Part shown: one piece after another, positions 16,473 to 25,839 of the stretch
How the letters are laid out: every line of letters starts with the position of its first letter
How positions within the stretch are numbered: position 1 is the stretch's first letter
Assembly (NCBI RefSeq): GCF_050107595.1
Contig: NZ_JBNILH010000003.1
Span: 372,001-436,000 of the forward strand
Reading direction: 5' to 3'
DNA: 64,000 nt
Origin: Bacillus_AB infantis_C
GTDB taxonomy: Bacteria; Bacillota; Bacilli; Bacillales; Cytobacillaceae
The notes under the pieces: generated by a model
What the model was told of the DNA's origin: nothing
The model's input: the letters and a program-made list of their open reading frames with translations, nothing else
Database searches by the model: none
Program-made: the position numbers and the translations under genes

Positions 16473-18593
16473 CTATTGATTATTATGAGAGGTCTGATGG
16501 TCTTTCTCAAATGCTAATATCAAGGCTGGCAGCAGCACTCCCCGAACCAGGAAAGTATCCATCAGGATACCGACTGCGACCATGAAGCCAAATACGAATA
16601 AATCAGCAATCGGCATCGTGGTCAGGGCCGCAAAGGTGGCAGCCAGGATAATCCCTGCAGATGAAATCACTCCTCCCGTATTGGTCATGGCAATTTCCAG
16701 GGCCTTTTTTACACCATGGGCCTTTCTTTCCTCCATAAAACGGGAAACAAGAATGATATTATAATCCACTCCCAATGCCACCAGGAAGATGAAGGCATAA
16801 ACTGGCACGCGGGTGCTTATGGCATCGATACCGAACAGAACATCCGCCAGGAAGCTTCCAAGACCCAATGCAGAGACATATGACAGCAGGATGGTCCCCA
16901 CCATATAAATAGGCATTTTAATAGAACGGGTAAGGGCTATTAGGAGACCCAGAATCAAGACCGTTTCAAGAATTATGATAATTACGATATCTTTATTGTT
17001 GACGTTCCTCTCATCAACCAGCTTTGCCGTAACTCCTCCATAATACGCTTCCCCGTCAATGGAAAGATGCCGGAGCATTTCTGGTGATGACTCCTGAAGA
17101 TACTCCATAAAATCAATTGCCTCTCTTGAATAGGGATTCATGGATAATGCGACACTTAACTTTAAAGCCTTGCCATCCTCAGTTTGTCCACCCTCCCGGA
17201 CTGATGCGATGCCGTCCAGACTTTCCAATTCAGCCCTAATTCCGTCCCTCTTTTCTTGTGAAAGTGACTCTTTGCTTTCAATGAGCAAAGTAGAAGGAGC
17301 AAGCTCTCCCTTATCAAACTGGGACTCCACAATTTCATATCCGACTCGGGACGGCAAATCTTCAGGGAACTTCTTCACTGTATCGAATTCAAACTCAATG
17401 TTCATCACATTGATTGCTGTCACAACCAGGAAAATCCCTGTCAGACCGCCGCTGATCCATGGTTTTCTGACCACCAGCCTTGCAATCGATTTCCAAAACG
17501 TGTGTTTCAGGCCCTCTTTATTCCCATATTTCGGCACCTTCGGCCAAAACGCCTTACGTCCAAATAAAGTAAATAACGCAGGTACAAGCGTAATGGAAGC
17601 AAGCATAATAAAGAACATGGCCAGTCCGAATACCGGGGCAAAGTTCTGATAATCACGGAAATCAGCGAAAAATAAAACCAGCATGGCGGCCATCACTGTA
17701 CCGCCCGCGAAAAAGACTGGTTCACCCGTAGCGCGCATGGCATTTTTCATCGCCATATATTTACTCTCCACTTCATTAAGCCCTTCACGATAACGGGAAA
17801 ACACAAATAAAGAATAATCAATAACAGCCGCGAAGAGCAGGATGCTCATAATGGAAGTCGTCGAGTTATTGATTTCCAGCCCGGCAGCCCCCATCAGTGC
17901 AACACTCTGATTCACCACCTGGTAGACGATGATCGTGGCCAGAAGCGGGATAAATGCAAGCATCGGCGAACGATAAATAACAATCAGCAGCACCAATACA
18001 ATCACAATCGTCGCGAGCAGCAACACGACATCGGCCTGTTCAAACAGCTTCGTCGCATCTCCTGCAATCCCCGCAGGCCCCGTAATGTAGAATTTTGTGC
18101 TTTCAAATGTATCCGCAATTTCATTGCCGACTTTTGATGCTCTATCGTTAATTTCTGAATAATCCTTGCTTCCAAGACCTTTTTCCAATTCCATCGGGAC
18201 AATTGCCGTTGATTCATCTTCGGAAATGAACCCTTCCAGTGCCTGGGGAGGAAGCTTGCTAATATCAACGATTCGATCAATCCCTTTAATATCTTCAGCC
18301 AGAATTCCTTCCACAATTTCATTGACTTCATCTAATTGAATATCACCGGATTTATTATGAAAAACAAGGATTCCAGGGGTTCCCTGCTCATTTGAAAATA
18401 ACTCTTCTATCTTATCCTCAGCGACCATCGATGCCGCCTCATCAGGGAGTGATTGGAAATTACTCACTTTATAGTCTCCAAGACTTGGCCCGGCACTCAA
18501 AGCTATCATCAGCACCAGCCAGACGATGATCGTGGTCCACATCCCCCGTTTTGTTGATACCCAGTCTGTAATAGGGGTCAGCCATCTTTTCAT
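16473..18593 (-). CDS. MMPL/RND-family exporter (YdfJ-like)
   Basis: The 706-residue protein has the two-fold MMPL layout: helix 1 (TTIIVWLVLMIALSAG), a first extracytoplasmic domain of about 150 residues, five helices, a second domain and a second set of six helices. The repeat signatures FAAVIDYSLFVFSRYREGL and VALGVDYNIILVSRFMEE are the proton-relay helices. Such exporters move lipids or hydrophobic toxins using the proton gradient. The start follows AAAAGGAGG. Co-transcription with the HssRS-like system suggests induction by the exported compound. In B. subtilis ydfJ is likewise next to a two-component system (YdfHI), but of another family. Confidence 0.9.
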   Translation of the reverse strand: MKRWLTPITDWVSTKRGMWTTIIVWLVLMIALSAGPSLGDYKVSNFQSLPDEAASMVAEDKIEELFSNEQGTPGILVFHNKSGDIQLDEVNEIVEGILAEDIKGIDRIVDISKLPPQALEGFISEDESTAIVPMELEKGLGSKDYSEINDRASKVGNEIADTFESTKFYITGPAGIAGDATKLFEQADVVLLLATIVIVLVLLIVIYRSPMLAFIPLLATIIVYQVVNQSVALMGAAGLEINNSTTSIMSILLFAAVIDYSLFVFSRYREGLNEVESKYMAMKNAMRATGEPVFFAGGTVMAAMLVLFFADFRDYQNFAPVFGLAMFFIMLASITLVPALFTLFGRKAFWPKVPKYGNKEGLKHTFWKSIARLVVRKPWISGGLTGIFLVVTAINVMNIEFEFDTVKKFPEDLPSRVGYEIVESQFDKGELAPSTLLIESKESLSQEKRDGIRAELESLDGIASVREGGQTEDGKALKLSVALSMNPYSREAIDFMEYLQESSPEMLRHLSIDGEAYYGGVTAKLVDERNVNNKDIVIIIILETVLILGLLIALTRSIKMPIYMVGTILLSYVSALGLGSFLADVLFGIDAISTRVPVYAFIFLVALGVDYNIILVSRFMEERKAHGVKKALEIAMTNTGGVISSAGIILAATFAALTTMPIADLFVFGFMVAVGILMDTFLVRGVLLPALILAFEKDHQTSHNNQ

Positions 18594-18667
18594 TGCATAG
18601 CCTCCTTTTTATTATTTGCTCCCCATTATAAATTTCTAATATAAATTCAATATCAACTTTTGTTTAC

Positions 18668-18716
18668 AAAAAAAGGCGCCTGGCCCCACATACTTCAAAG
18701 AGGGACCAGACACCTT
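18668..18716 (-). terminator. Terminator after the 18733-19221 gene
   Basis: On the minus strand AAAAAGGTGTCTGGTCCC pairs imperfectly with GGGGCCAGGCGCC, followed by TTTTTTT. It separates that gene from the MMPL operon. The loop contains CTTTGAAG, and the stem resembles the palindromic repeat family. Confidence 0.75.
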
Positions 18717-18732
18717 TTTATAAAATTACTCT

Positions 18733-19221
18733 TTAAGCTAAATACGGAGATCGAAACTCCTCAACAAACAGCCCGGCCTCTCGGATCTTCCCCCGGGCTT
18801 GAGGGCAATCCTTATTCGTACCAATAAACATATAATAGTCATAACCAAAATGAACAAAAAACTCTTTTCTGAAGCTTAATTTACACCAGATAGCTTCCCT
18901 CAAGGTTAACCTCGCCATTTCCGTGATTTCTTCTTTCCGGACGGCTTTCCCTATCCAGATATATGATAGGAAAAGCAGTTTCTCCTGGACCGCTGCCGCT
19001 TCCGTCCACATCTCAAGAGCATTTACATAAAGTCTGTCCACGGCCGCCTCATCCATAAAAGCAGTGATGGCTTGAATGTAGTTTGTTTCAGTACGCAAGT
19101 ATTCCTCTTCACCGACCTTGGTGCCTACCTCTGAAAAACTAGTCCATTCGCTGTCATCGAGATAATTGCCGTATGCATCCCTTTTTTGAGGATCATATTT
19201 TGTCACTCTATAATAATTCAC
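18733..19221 (-). CDS. Hypothetical protein, 162 aa
   Basis: The likely start is the GTG at 19221 behind GGAAGG, giving MNYYRVTKYDPQKRDAYGNY. An ATG further upstream would add residues encoded by palindromic element copy 6 and is rejected. The protein is soluble, rich in acidic and aromatic residues (TETNYIQAITAFMDEAAVDRL, FVHFGYDYYMFIG), and ends FVEEFRSPYLA. I recall similar uncharacterised Bacillus proteins but no function. It stands alone between a terminator and a repeat. Confidence 0.65.
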   Translation of the reverse strand: MNYYRVTKYDPQKRDAYGNYLDDSEWTSFSEVGTKVGEEEYLRTETNYIQAITAFMDEAAVDRLYVNALEMWTEAAAVQEKLLFLSYIWIGKAVRKEEITEMARLTLREAIWCKLSFRKEFFVHFGYDYYMFIGTNKDCPQARGKIREAGLFVEEFRSPYLA

Positions 19222-19256
19222 TTTGCACCTTCCTAACGTTGGGGTATGGGGAAAGT

Positions 19257-19320
19257 GCCAAGGGGTCAGGTCCCCTGGCCCTACTTCAAAAAAGTGAGCC
19301 AAGGGACCTGTCCCCCTGGC
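19257..19320 (+). repeat. Palindromic element, copy 6 (full)
   Basis: The arms are separated by CTACTTCAAAAAAGTGAG. It lies at the 3' end of the 19325-19765 gene; on the minus strand the right arm is followed by a U-rich run, so it may terminate that transcript. Confidence 0.85.
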
Positions 19321-19324
19321 TCCT

Positions 19325-19765
19325 TCAATCTTGTATGGTGATGCCGGGACATCGCTTTTTTAACTCAGCAATAAACTCCCTTTTCTCTTTTGGAGAAATT
19401 TTTATACTTCCGAAGGCTGTTGTTTTATTGAAAATTTCAAGGGCATCCCTCGATGACAGTATTCTGTATCCAGTAAAAATATCATTTGCAGGAGATACCT
19501 TTATTATATTTTCGTAAGAAATCCTGCTTCTAAACGGTCCGCCTTTTATAAATAAGTAATCTTTATAGAAAATATATTTAACCGAAAAAGCAGTCCATAA
19601 AATAAAACCCGTCACTATCAGGAAAGTTGAAGTAAGTATAAGAACCGCTGGCAATTGGGTGCCGCCTTCAATGAATAATGGAAAAAATAAGCCAAAAGCA
19701 ATCACGAGCACAGCAGCCAGTATTAAACTAGTAAAAAAAGCATCTATTTTTGAATGAAACACCAT
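19325..19765 (-). CDS. Membrane protein with bacterial PH domain
   Basis: The protein (146 aa) starts MVFHSKIDAFF behind GGGAGGTGC. Two adjacent hydrophobic helices (residues about 10-30 and 38-60) precede a short PH-like domain beginning VKYIFYKDYLFIKGGPFRSR and ISYENIIKVSP, the YdjM/bPH_6-type layout. It ends with a charged KRCPGITIQD. The role is unknown. Palindromic element copy 6 sits directly at its 3' end. Confidence 0.7.
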   Translation of the reverse strand: MVFHSKIDAFFTSLILAAVLVIAFGLFFPLFIEGGTQLPAVLILTSTFLIVTGFILWTAFSVKYIFYKDYLFIKGGPFRSRISYENIIKVSPANDIFTGYRILSSRDALEIFNKTTAFGSIKISPKEKREFIAELKKRCPGITIQD

Positions 19766-19848
19766 AAAAAGCACCTCCCATAAATAAATATCTTATTCTA
19801 TACGTTTTAGTAAAATGAAAGTTTCAGACTGGATGGGTGACCCAAGAG

Positions 19849-19910
19849 GCCGGGGGGACAGGTCCAGTGGCCCAGCCTTAAAAGTGAGCCAAGGGACCTG
19901 TCCCCTTGGC
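19849..19910 (+). repeat. Palindromic element, copy 7 (full)
   Basis: The arms flank CAGCCTTAAAAGTGAG. It lies 46 bases after the kdpD stop, where it could end the kdp transcript. The surrounding 19840-19955 stretch is unusually GC-rich. Confidence 0.85.
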
Positions 19911-19956
19911 CCAAGGAGGCCGTGGGCCCACCCGGCAGCCCAGCCCACCCCGGCCC

Positions 19957-21105
19957 CTATCTTCCATCCGCCACGATATGGATGTCTATGTTGGATGTTT
20001 CTCTCATGATCATGTTGACGATGGATCCTTTTTTAATTTCTTCCCATCGGGTCCTGGCTGACTGGCCTAAGAGTATTTGGGTGACATTCAGTTTTTTTGC
20101 TACTTCAATGATGACAGCTGCAGGTTTCCTGCTGCGTTTCTCTTCTAATATTATTGTCGCATTAAACTGTTCTGCGAGCATTTGCCATTCTTTTATTTTC
20201 TGCTCATTAACCGGACTGCTATCACTGCGTTTTTCTGCGGTTACATTCAGGATGCATAGTTCAGCTTTCATCCTATGGGCCATCCGCCAGCCCCGCCTGA
20301 TTAATTTTTCTGCAGTGGGGCCGTATTGGACGCAGACTAGGATTTTCTCATTTACACCGATAGGGCCGTTTTCGAGGCTGCCGCTGATCTGCTCGATCCT
20401 TTCATCGACATCATTGGCAATCTCCCTTAGAGACAATTCACGCAGTGCTGATAAATTATTCACCGTAAAGAAATGGGACAGGCTTTGTTCGATTTTCTCT
20501 GGCGCATAAATTTTTCCGTCCGAGAGTCTCTTCCTCAATGTTTCCGGCGGGATATCAATCAGCTGGATTTCATGGGCCTTTTGCACAAATGTATCCGGGA
20601 CCCGCTCTCTTACCTTTACCCCTGTAATTTGCTGGACGATATCATTGACGCTCTCGAGGTGCTGAATATTCACGGCAGAAAAAACATCGATTCCCGCATC
20701 GATAATGAGGGAAACATCCATATACCTTTTTGGATTTTCAGAACCCGGGATATTGGCATGGGCCAGCTCATCGACAATAACAAGATCTGCTTTTCGTTCT
20801 ATGATGGCCTCTACATTCAGTTCATAAAATTTCTTCCCCTTATAGGGAATGATTTTTAAAGGAACCTGTTCAAGGTCTTTTATTTGCTCCTCCGTCTCTA
20901 TGCGGCCATGGGTCTCTATGAAGCCGATGACCACATCTTTTCCCTCATTCTTCAAATCTGCAGCATCTTGCAGCATTTTATAAGATTTGCCGACTCCAGG
21001 GGCTGCCCCTACATATAATTTTAGTTTTCCGCGGCTGGATTCAGTGATTTCATGAAGTATCTCTTCAGGTGTTCTTCTCCTAAAATAAGGGTGATTTTGT
21101 TTCAT
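19957..21105 (-). CDS. kdpD: KdpD, sensor/USP region only (no kinase)
   Basis: The 382-residue protein has the KdpD N-terminal domain with Walker A (GAAPGVGKS, residues 33-41) and Walker B-like VDELAHAN, and then a UspA-like domain from about residue 250 (EKILVCVQYGPTAEKLIRRG). It stops there: no membrane helices, no phospho-acceptor His, no ATPase domain, and no kdpE nearby. Short KdpD forms are known in the Bacillus cereus group. In S. aureus the KdpD USP domain binds c-di-AMP, so this protein may be a c-di-AMP or ATP sensor acting on the pump. I start at 21105 behind GAGGTG. It is the last gene of the kdp operon. Confidence 0.9.
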   Translation of the reverse strand: MKQNHPYFRRRTPEEILHEITESSRGKLKLYVGAAPGVGKSYKMLQDAADLKNEGKDVVIGFIETHGRIETEEQIKDLEQVPLKIIPYKGKKFYELNVEAIIERKADLVIVDELAHANIPGSENPKRYMDVSLIIDAGIDVFSAVNIQHLESVNDIVQQITGVKVRERVPDTFVQKAHEIQLIDIPPETLRKRLSDGKIYAPEKIEQSLSHFFTVNNLSALRELSLREIANDVDERIEQISGSLENGPIGVNEKILVCVQYGPTAEKLIRRGWRMAHRMKAELCILNVTAEKRSDSSPVNEQKIKEWQMLAEQFNATIILEEKRSRKPAAVIIEVAKKLNVTQILLGQSARTRWEEIKKGSIVNMIMRETSNIDIHIVADGR

Positions 21106-21176
21106 TCCCGTCACCTCGATTTAAGATCTGCCTACGCAAAAGGCACCCTAACCAATATGATTAGGGAGCTATTTTA

Positions 21177-21758
21177 CTACTGCAATAATTTCTCTAAGCC
21201 AAGATTAAGCATCAGGACATTGACGCGTTCTTCCCCAAACATTCCTAGATCCTTGCCTTTGGTATTCTTTTCAATCAGCTTTGTTAACTGGTCTTTCGAT
21301 AGCCCAGTTTCATCCATGATTCTGTTAACCTGGGCCATGGCTCCCTCCACTGAAATATGGGGATCCAGCCCCGAGCCTGAGTCTGTAACCAGATCGACCG
21401 GGACTTCATTAATTGGCGTATCAGGATTAGCTGTTTTCCAGGATTCTATTGATTCTTCTACCCGCTGGAGGAGATCCCCATTAGAAGGGGCATAATTATT
21501 GGAACCTGATCCTGCCCCATTATATTCTATGGCTGAAACCCTTCCATGGAAATATTTTGGATCTGTAAAATTTTGTCCGATTAATTCAGATCCGACCACT
21601 TCATTTTGTTCGTTATAAATCAAGCTTCCATCTGCCTGATCCGGCATGATGGCCTGTGCAATTCCTGTTGTTGCGATTGGATATATCAGACCGGCGAGGA
21701 TCATGATGGTAAAGCTGGACCTGATGATTGGCCCGGCAATCTTTTGTTTGTTTTCCAT
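21177..21758 (-). CDS. kdpC: KdpC, K+-ATPase assembly subunit
   Basis: The 193-residue protein has one N-terminal membrane helix (SFTIMILAGLIYPIATTGIA) and the KdpC periplasmic-type domain with GSELIGQNFTDPKYFHGRVSA, NNYAPSNGDL and VPVDLVTDSGSGLDPHIS. KdpC stabilises the KdpA-KdpB complex and aids ATP binding. Length is normal. It starts behind AAGGAAG, 27 bases after kdpB. Confidence 0.97.
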   Translation of the reverse strand: MENKQKIAGPIIRSSFTIMILAGLIYPIATTGIAQAIMPDQADGSLIYNEQNEVVGSELIGQNFTDPKYFHGRVSAIEYNGAGSGSNNYAPSNGDLLQRVEESIESWKTANPDTPINEVPVDLVTDSGSGLDPHISVEGAMAQVNRIMDETGLSKDQLTKLIEKNTKGKDLGMFGEERVNVLMLNLGLEKLLQ

Positions 21759-21785
21759 CAGCAGCTTCCTTCTTTCGTTAATAGA

Positions 21786-23927
21786 TTAGATAAAAAGTGA
21801 GACAAGCATATCAATAAGTTTGATTCCGATGAATGGTACAAGAACACCGCCCAAACCATAAATGGTTAAATTTCGTTTAAGTAAGCTATTGGAGCTCATC
21901 GGTTTATATGCGACCCCTTTCATGGCAAGCGGGATCAACAACGGGATGATGACTGCATTGAAGATCAAGGCGGAAAGGATGGCAGACAATGGCGTTGACA
22001 GCCCCATGATGTTTAAAGCTGACATCTCGGGAATGGCCAGCATGAACATGGCCGGGATGATGGCAAAATATTTCGCGATATCATTGGCGATACTGAACGT
22101 CGTCAGTGCTCCGCGGGTCATAAGCAATTGCTTTCCTATGGAAACCACTTCAATGATTTTAGTTGGGTTAGAGTCCAGATCCACCATATTGGCGGCTTCT
22201 TTGGCAGCTGTTGTACCGCTGTTCATCGCAAGGCCAACATCTGCCTGGGCCAGCGCAGGTGCATCATTGGTGCCGTCTCCTGTCATGGCTACAAGCTTTC
22301 CTTGAGATTGTTCATATTTAATCACTTCAATCTTATCTTCCGGTCTACACTCAGCGATGAACTCATCCACGCCCGCTTCCTTCGCTATGGTAGCAGCGGT
22401 CAGCGGATTATCGCCTGTTGCCATGATGGTTTTGATGCCCATTTGGCGGAGCTGGTCAAAGCGTTCTTTCATTCCGGGCTTTACGGTATCCTTCAGATAA
22501 ATCAGCCCAAGAATTTTCCCTTCCACCGCAACGGCCAAAGGAGTACCGCCTTCTCGGGCGATTTCCTTCACTTCTTCATCCAGATCGACAGGAATTTTTC
22601 CTCCCTGTGCCTTCACCCAGCTTTTGATTGAATCGACTGCCCCTTTCCTCACCTGGCGCCCATCCTTCAGATCAATCCCGCTCATTCTCGTCTCTGCTCT
22701 GAATTCGATGACCTGGCCCCCTGCAGCTGCAGATGCATCAAGCTTGCTTCCCTTTTCCTTCAGTAATTCTATGGTGGAGCGCCCTTCAGGTGTTTCATCA
22801 TGCAAGGAGCTGATCCCCGTCCAGTAGTGGAGCTCTTCTAAAGAAGCATCTCCCACTGGGATGAAATTGCTCGCCATCCGGTTCCCAAACGTAATCGTAC
22901 CCGTCTTATCCAGGATAATCGTGTTGATATCCCCTGCAGCTTCAACTGCTTTCCCTGACATGGCAAGAACGTTGAACTGGGTAACACGGTCCATCCCCGC
23001 GATGCCGATTGCCGACAGCAGTCCCCCGATCGTCGTCGGGATCAGACAGACAAGAAGTGAAATCAGTACAGGTATTTCAAGCGAAAACTCAAGATAATTC
23101 GTGAAAAACGGAAGAGTAACAACCACGATCATGAAAATTAACGTCAAGCTTGTGAGTACGGTATTCAAAGCAATTTCATTAGGCGTCTTCTGGCGTTCTG
23201 CTCCTTCTACTAATGAGATCATCCGATCTAAGAAAGACTCGCCAGGATTGCTGGTGATTTTCACTATAATCTGGTCACTGACGACTCTTGTTCCGCCCGT
23301 AACAGAGTTAAAATCGCCGCCTGCCTCCTTAATGACAGGAGCCGATTCACCCGTGATGGCTGATTCATCCACAGATGCCAGGCCTTCGATGACTTCACCG
23401 TCGCCGGGAATCATTTCGCCTTGTGAGACCACGACCACATCGCCTTTTTTTAGAGAGGTGGAAGCCATCTTCACTGTTTTCCCATTAGCTTGTAAAAGGA
23501 TTGCTGTAATTTCCTGTTTGGATCTTTTCAAAGAATCAGCCTGCGCTTTTCCGCGTCCTTCAGCGAGTGCTTCAGCAAAATTCGCAAATAATACAGTAAA
23601 CAGCAGAATCAGGGTCACTGTGATATTGAACCACGGTTCAACCTCGCTTCTGCCAAAGGCATCAGGCGCAAAGCATAAGATCAGTGTAATGATGAAACCG
23701 ATCTCCACCACGAACATAATCGGATTCTTCACCATTTTTCTCGGGTCAAGCTTCGTAAAAGAATCCTTAAGCGCCTGAACCATCATCGCTTTATCCATCA
23801 TTTTATTTTCATCCTTATTGTCTTTATGGTTAGGCTGCTGGGGAACATGGGGCTGAAAAGATTTTTTGTCCTCTTTGCCATGCAGCCCTGCAGCTTGATT
23901 TGCTCCTTTTAACAAATGATTAGCCAT
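21786..23927 (-). CDS. kdpB: KdpB, catalytic P-type ATPase subunit
   Basis: The 713-residue pump subunit has the phosphorylation motif DKTGTITFGN (Asp340), the TGES loop (192-195), and GDGTNDAPALAQADVG in the hinge, so all catalytic elements are intact. Compared with E. coli KdpB it carries about 33 extra N-terminal residues, which are Lys/His/Asn-rich (KKSFQPHVPQQPNHKDNKDE). The start is well supported by GGGAGTG. KdpB hydrolyses ATP to drive high-affinity K+ uptake through KdpA. The Ser of TGES, phosphorylated for inhibition in E. coli, is present. Confidence 0.97.
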   Translation of the reverse strand: MANHLLKGANQAAGLHGKEDKKSFQPHVPQQPNHKDNKDENKMMDKAMMVQALKDSFTKLDPRKMVKNPIMFVVEIGFIITLILCFAPDAFGRSEVEPWFNITVTLILLFTVLFANFAEALAEGRGKAQADSLKRSKQEITAILLQANGKTVKMASTSLKKGDVVVVSQGEMIPGDGEVIEGLASVDESAITGESAPVIKEAGGDFNSVTGGTRVVSDQIIVKITSNPGESFLDRMISLVEGAERQKTPNEIALNTVLTSLTLIFMIVVVTLPFFTNYLEFSLEIPVLISLLVCLIPTTIGGLLSAIGIAGMDRVTQFNVLAMSGKAVEAAGDINTIILDKTGTITFGNRMASNFIPVGDASLEELHYWTGISSLHDETPEGRSTIELLKEKGSKLDASAAAGGQVIEFRAETRMSGIDLKDGRQVRKGAVDSIKSWVKAQGGKIPVDLDEEVKEIAREGGTPLAVAVEGKILGLIYLKDTVKPGMKERFDQLRQMGIKTIMATGDNPLTAATIAKEAGVDEFIAECRPEDKIEVIKYEQSQGKLVAMTGDGTNDAPALAQADVGLAMNSGTTAAKEAANMVDLDSNPTKIIEVVSIGKQLLMTRGALTTFSIANDIAKYFAIIPAMFMLAIPEMSALNIMGLSTPLSAILSALIFNAVIIPLLIPLAMKGVAYKPMSSNSLLKRNLTIYGLGGVLVPFIGIKLIDMLVSLFI

Positions 23928-23943
23928 GATTATTCACTCCCAC

Positions 23944-25617
23944 CTACAATGTCAGATATTCTGCGACTGGCCCCAATACAAGCGCCGGGAAGAATGTCAG
24001 TGCACCTACAATAAAGAAAGTACCGACCAGAATCACTCCGAAAAGTGGGGTATCGGTGCGGAATGTTCCGATGGTCTCGGGAACAACCTTCTTGGATGAT
24101 AGTGAACCAGCGACAGCCAGCATGGTGACAAGTCCAAAGAATCTTCCTGCATACATGACGATGCCTGTTGAAATATTCCAGAATGGCGTTGCATCCCCAA
24201 GGCCTTCAAAACCAGATCCGTTATTGGCAGCAGAAGAGGTATATTCATACACAACCTGTGAGATTCCATGGAAGCCGCTGTTTGAGATGGCTCCGGCACC
24301 AAGCGGCGTATACAAGGCAATTGCAGATGCACCCAGTATCAAAAGGGGATGCATCAGCATCGTCAAGGCGATGAGCTTCATTTCCCGCACTTCTATCTTC
24401 TTGCCCAGGAATTCAGGTGTACGGCCCACCATCAGCCCTGAAAGGAATACGGCAATCATGGCATACATGATCACATTGATGAATCCTGCTCCAACCCCGC
24501 CGAATACTGTATTTAAGAGCATATTGGAAAGGGCCAGCATTCCGCCTATAGGTGTCAGCGTATCATGCATCGTGTTGACTGCACCTGTTTCAGAGGCTGT
24601 TGTGACAAGCGCGTAGAAGATGGACTGGCCTGTGCCGAACCTGACTTCCTTCCCTTCCATGCTGCCTTGATCTGTATTGATTCCCAGTGCATTCAATGCA
24701 GGATTGCCTTGATGTTCATAGAACAGGGCAGTGCCAAGGAATAAGGTGAAGACCATCAGCATTGATACAAACAAAACACGACCTTGTTTCGCATTTCCGA
24801 GTATTTTTCCATACGTAAACGGCAAGGCAGTCGGCAATAGCAGCATAAGCAATATTTGAATGATGTTACTGATGCTATTCGGATTTTCAAATGGATGAGC
24901 TGAATTGACTCCAAAAAAGCCTCCGCCATTATTGCCAAGTTCTTTGATGGATAAAAAGGTCCCGACAGGTCCGCGTGCGATGTCCTGGGTAGTTCCCTCG
25001 AGCGTATTGACTGTTACAGAAGGCTCCAAAGTCTGCGGAACCCCCACTGCGACCAGAATTAATCCTGACACAATAGCGATTGGCATCAAAACACGCGTAA
25101 TCGCTCTGAATAAATCTACAAGGAAGTTGCCGATTTCTTTTCCAGACAGTGCCTTGACAAATGCGATGGCAGCTGCCATAGCCGTTCCCGGTGCGGCAAA
25201 CATCATGAACAGAATCCCAATCATCTGTCCAAGATAAGAAAGACCCGACTCTCCGCTGTAATGCTGCAGATTGGTGTTGGTCATAAAGCTGATGGCTGTA
25301 TTAAAGGCTAAAGTTGGATCCATGCCCGGATTCCCGCTCGGATTCAAAGGCAGGACGCCCTGCAGCCGGAAAACCATATAGACTAGGAGAATCATAAATC
25401 CATTGGCTAAAACAAGCGTCATGGCATACTGCTTCCATGTTTGGTTTATCTTTTTGATTCCGCTGATTTTAAAGAGAATGTTTTCGATCGGGCCGAACAC
25501 TCTATCCAGCCCTGTTTGGCTATAATCAAAAGCCTTTGCCAGATAGATGCCGGCAGGCTTTGCTATCAGAATCACCGCCGCCATAGTAACAATGATTGAA
25601 AGAATCGTTGTAATCAC
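23944..25617 (-). CDS. kdpA: KdpA, K+-translocating subunit
   Basis: The 557-residue protein has ten or so membrane helices and the four pore signatures of KdpA, including TNTNLQHYSGESGLSYLGQM, ELGNNGGGFFGVNSAHPFEN, TASETGAVNT and SSAANNGSGFEGL. It is a SKT-superfamily K+ channel subunit working with KdpB. The start is GTG behind GGGGG, 18 bases after kdpF. Length is normal. Confidence 0.97.
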   Translation of the reverse strand: MITTILSIIVTMAAVILIAKPAGIYLAKAFDYSQTGLDRVFGPIENILFKISGIKKINQTWKQYAMTLVLANGFMILLVYMVFRLQGVLPLNPSGNPGMDPTLAFNTAISFMTNTNLQHYSGESGLSYLGQMIGILFMMFAAPGTAMAAAIAFVKALSGKEIGNFLVDLFRAITRVLMPIAIVSGLILVAVGVPQTLEPSVTVNTLEGTTQDIARGPVGTFLSIKELGNNGGGFFGVNSAHPFENPNSISNIIQILLMLLLPTALPFTYGKILGNAKQGRVLFVSMLMVFTLFLGTALFYEHQGNPALNALGINTDQGSMEGKEVRFGTGQSIFYALVTTASETGAVNTMHDTLTPIGGMLALSNMLLNTVFGGVGAGFINVIMYAMIAVFLSGLMVGRTPEFLGKKIEVREMKLIALTMLMHPLLILGASAIALYTPLGAGAISNSGFHGISQVVYEYTSSAANNGSGFEGLGDATPFWNISTGIVMYAGRFFGLVTMLAVAGSLSSKKVVPETIGTFRTDTPLFGVILVGTFFIVGALTFFPALVLGPVAEYLTL

Positions 25618-25635
25618 CTTTTTACCCCCAAGTGG

Positions 25636-25713
25636 TTAAAATTTCTCCGGATTAAGTAATACATAGAATAAGTACAATGTAGTAAACGCCGTAATGCCAA
25701 GCAGCAGAACCAT
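25636..25713 (-). CDS. kdpF: KdpF, small stabilising subunit (25 aa)
   Basis: The frame encodes MVLLLGITAFTTLYLFYVLL then NPEKF, one membrane helix followed by the PE/KF ending typical of KdpF. KdpF stabilises the KdpABC complex. Its ATG overlaps the TAA of the preceding 35-aa gene (TAATG), so the two are translationally coupled. Confidence 0.9.
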   Translation of the reverse strand: MVLLLGITAFTTLYLFYVLLNPEKF

Positions 25714-25820
25714 TATTCGTTTTCACTTCCTTGCTTTACGGCTTCAGCGGACCAGCTGGCAAGTCCGAGCATCAAAGCCGGCAGGATGATGAAAAGGCTG
25801 ACCATGATAATGTCTGACAT
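25713..25820 (-). CDS. Small membrane protein of the kdp operon, 35 aa
   Basis: ATG behind AGGAGG starts a 35-residue protein with one membrane helix (IIMVSLFIILPALMLGLASW) and an acidic tail ending KQGSENE. The stop overlaps the kdpF start by one base. Position, coupling and RBS make it a genuine member of the operon. I do not know a name. It could be an additional KdpF-like stabilising peptide. Confidence 0.75.
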   Translation of the reverse strand: MSDIIMVSLFIILPALMLGLASWSAEAVKQGSENE

Positions 25821-25839
25821 TCTGATAACCTCCTGATTT

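Noticed and set aside
19222..19302. Longer N-terminus for the 18733-19221 gene
   Set aside because: The extension reads through palindromic element copy 6; the GTG behind GGAAGG is preferred.
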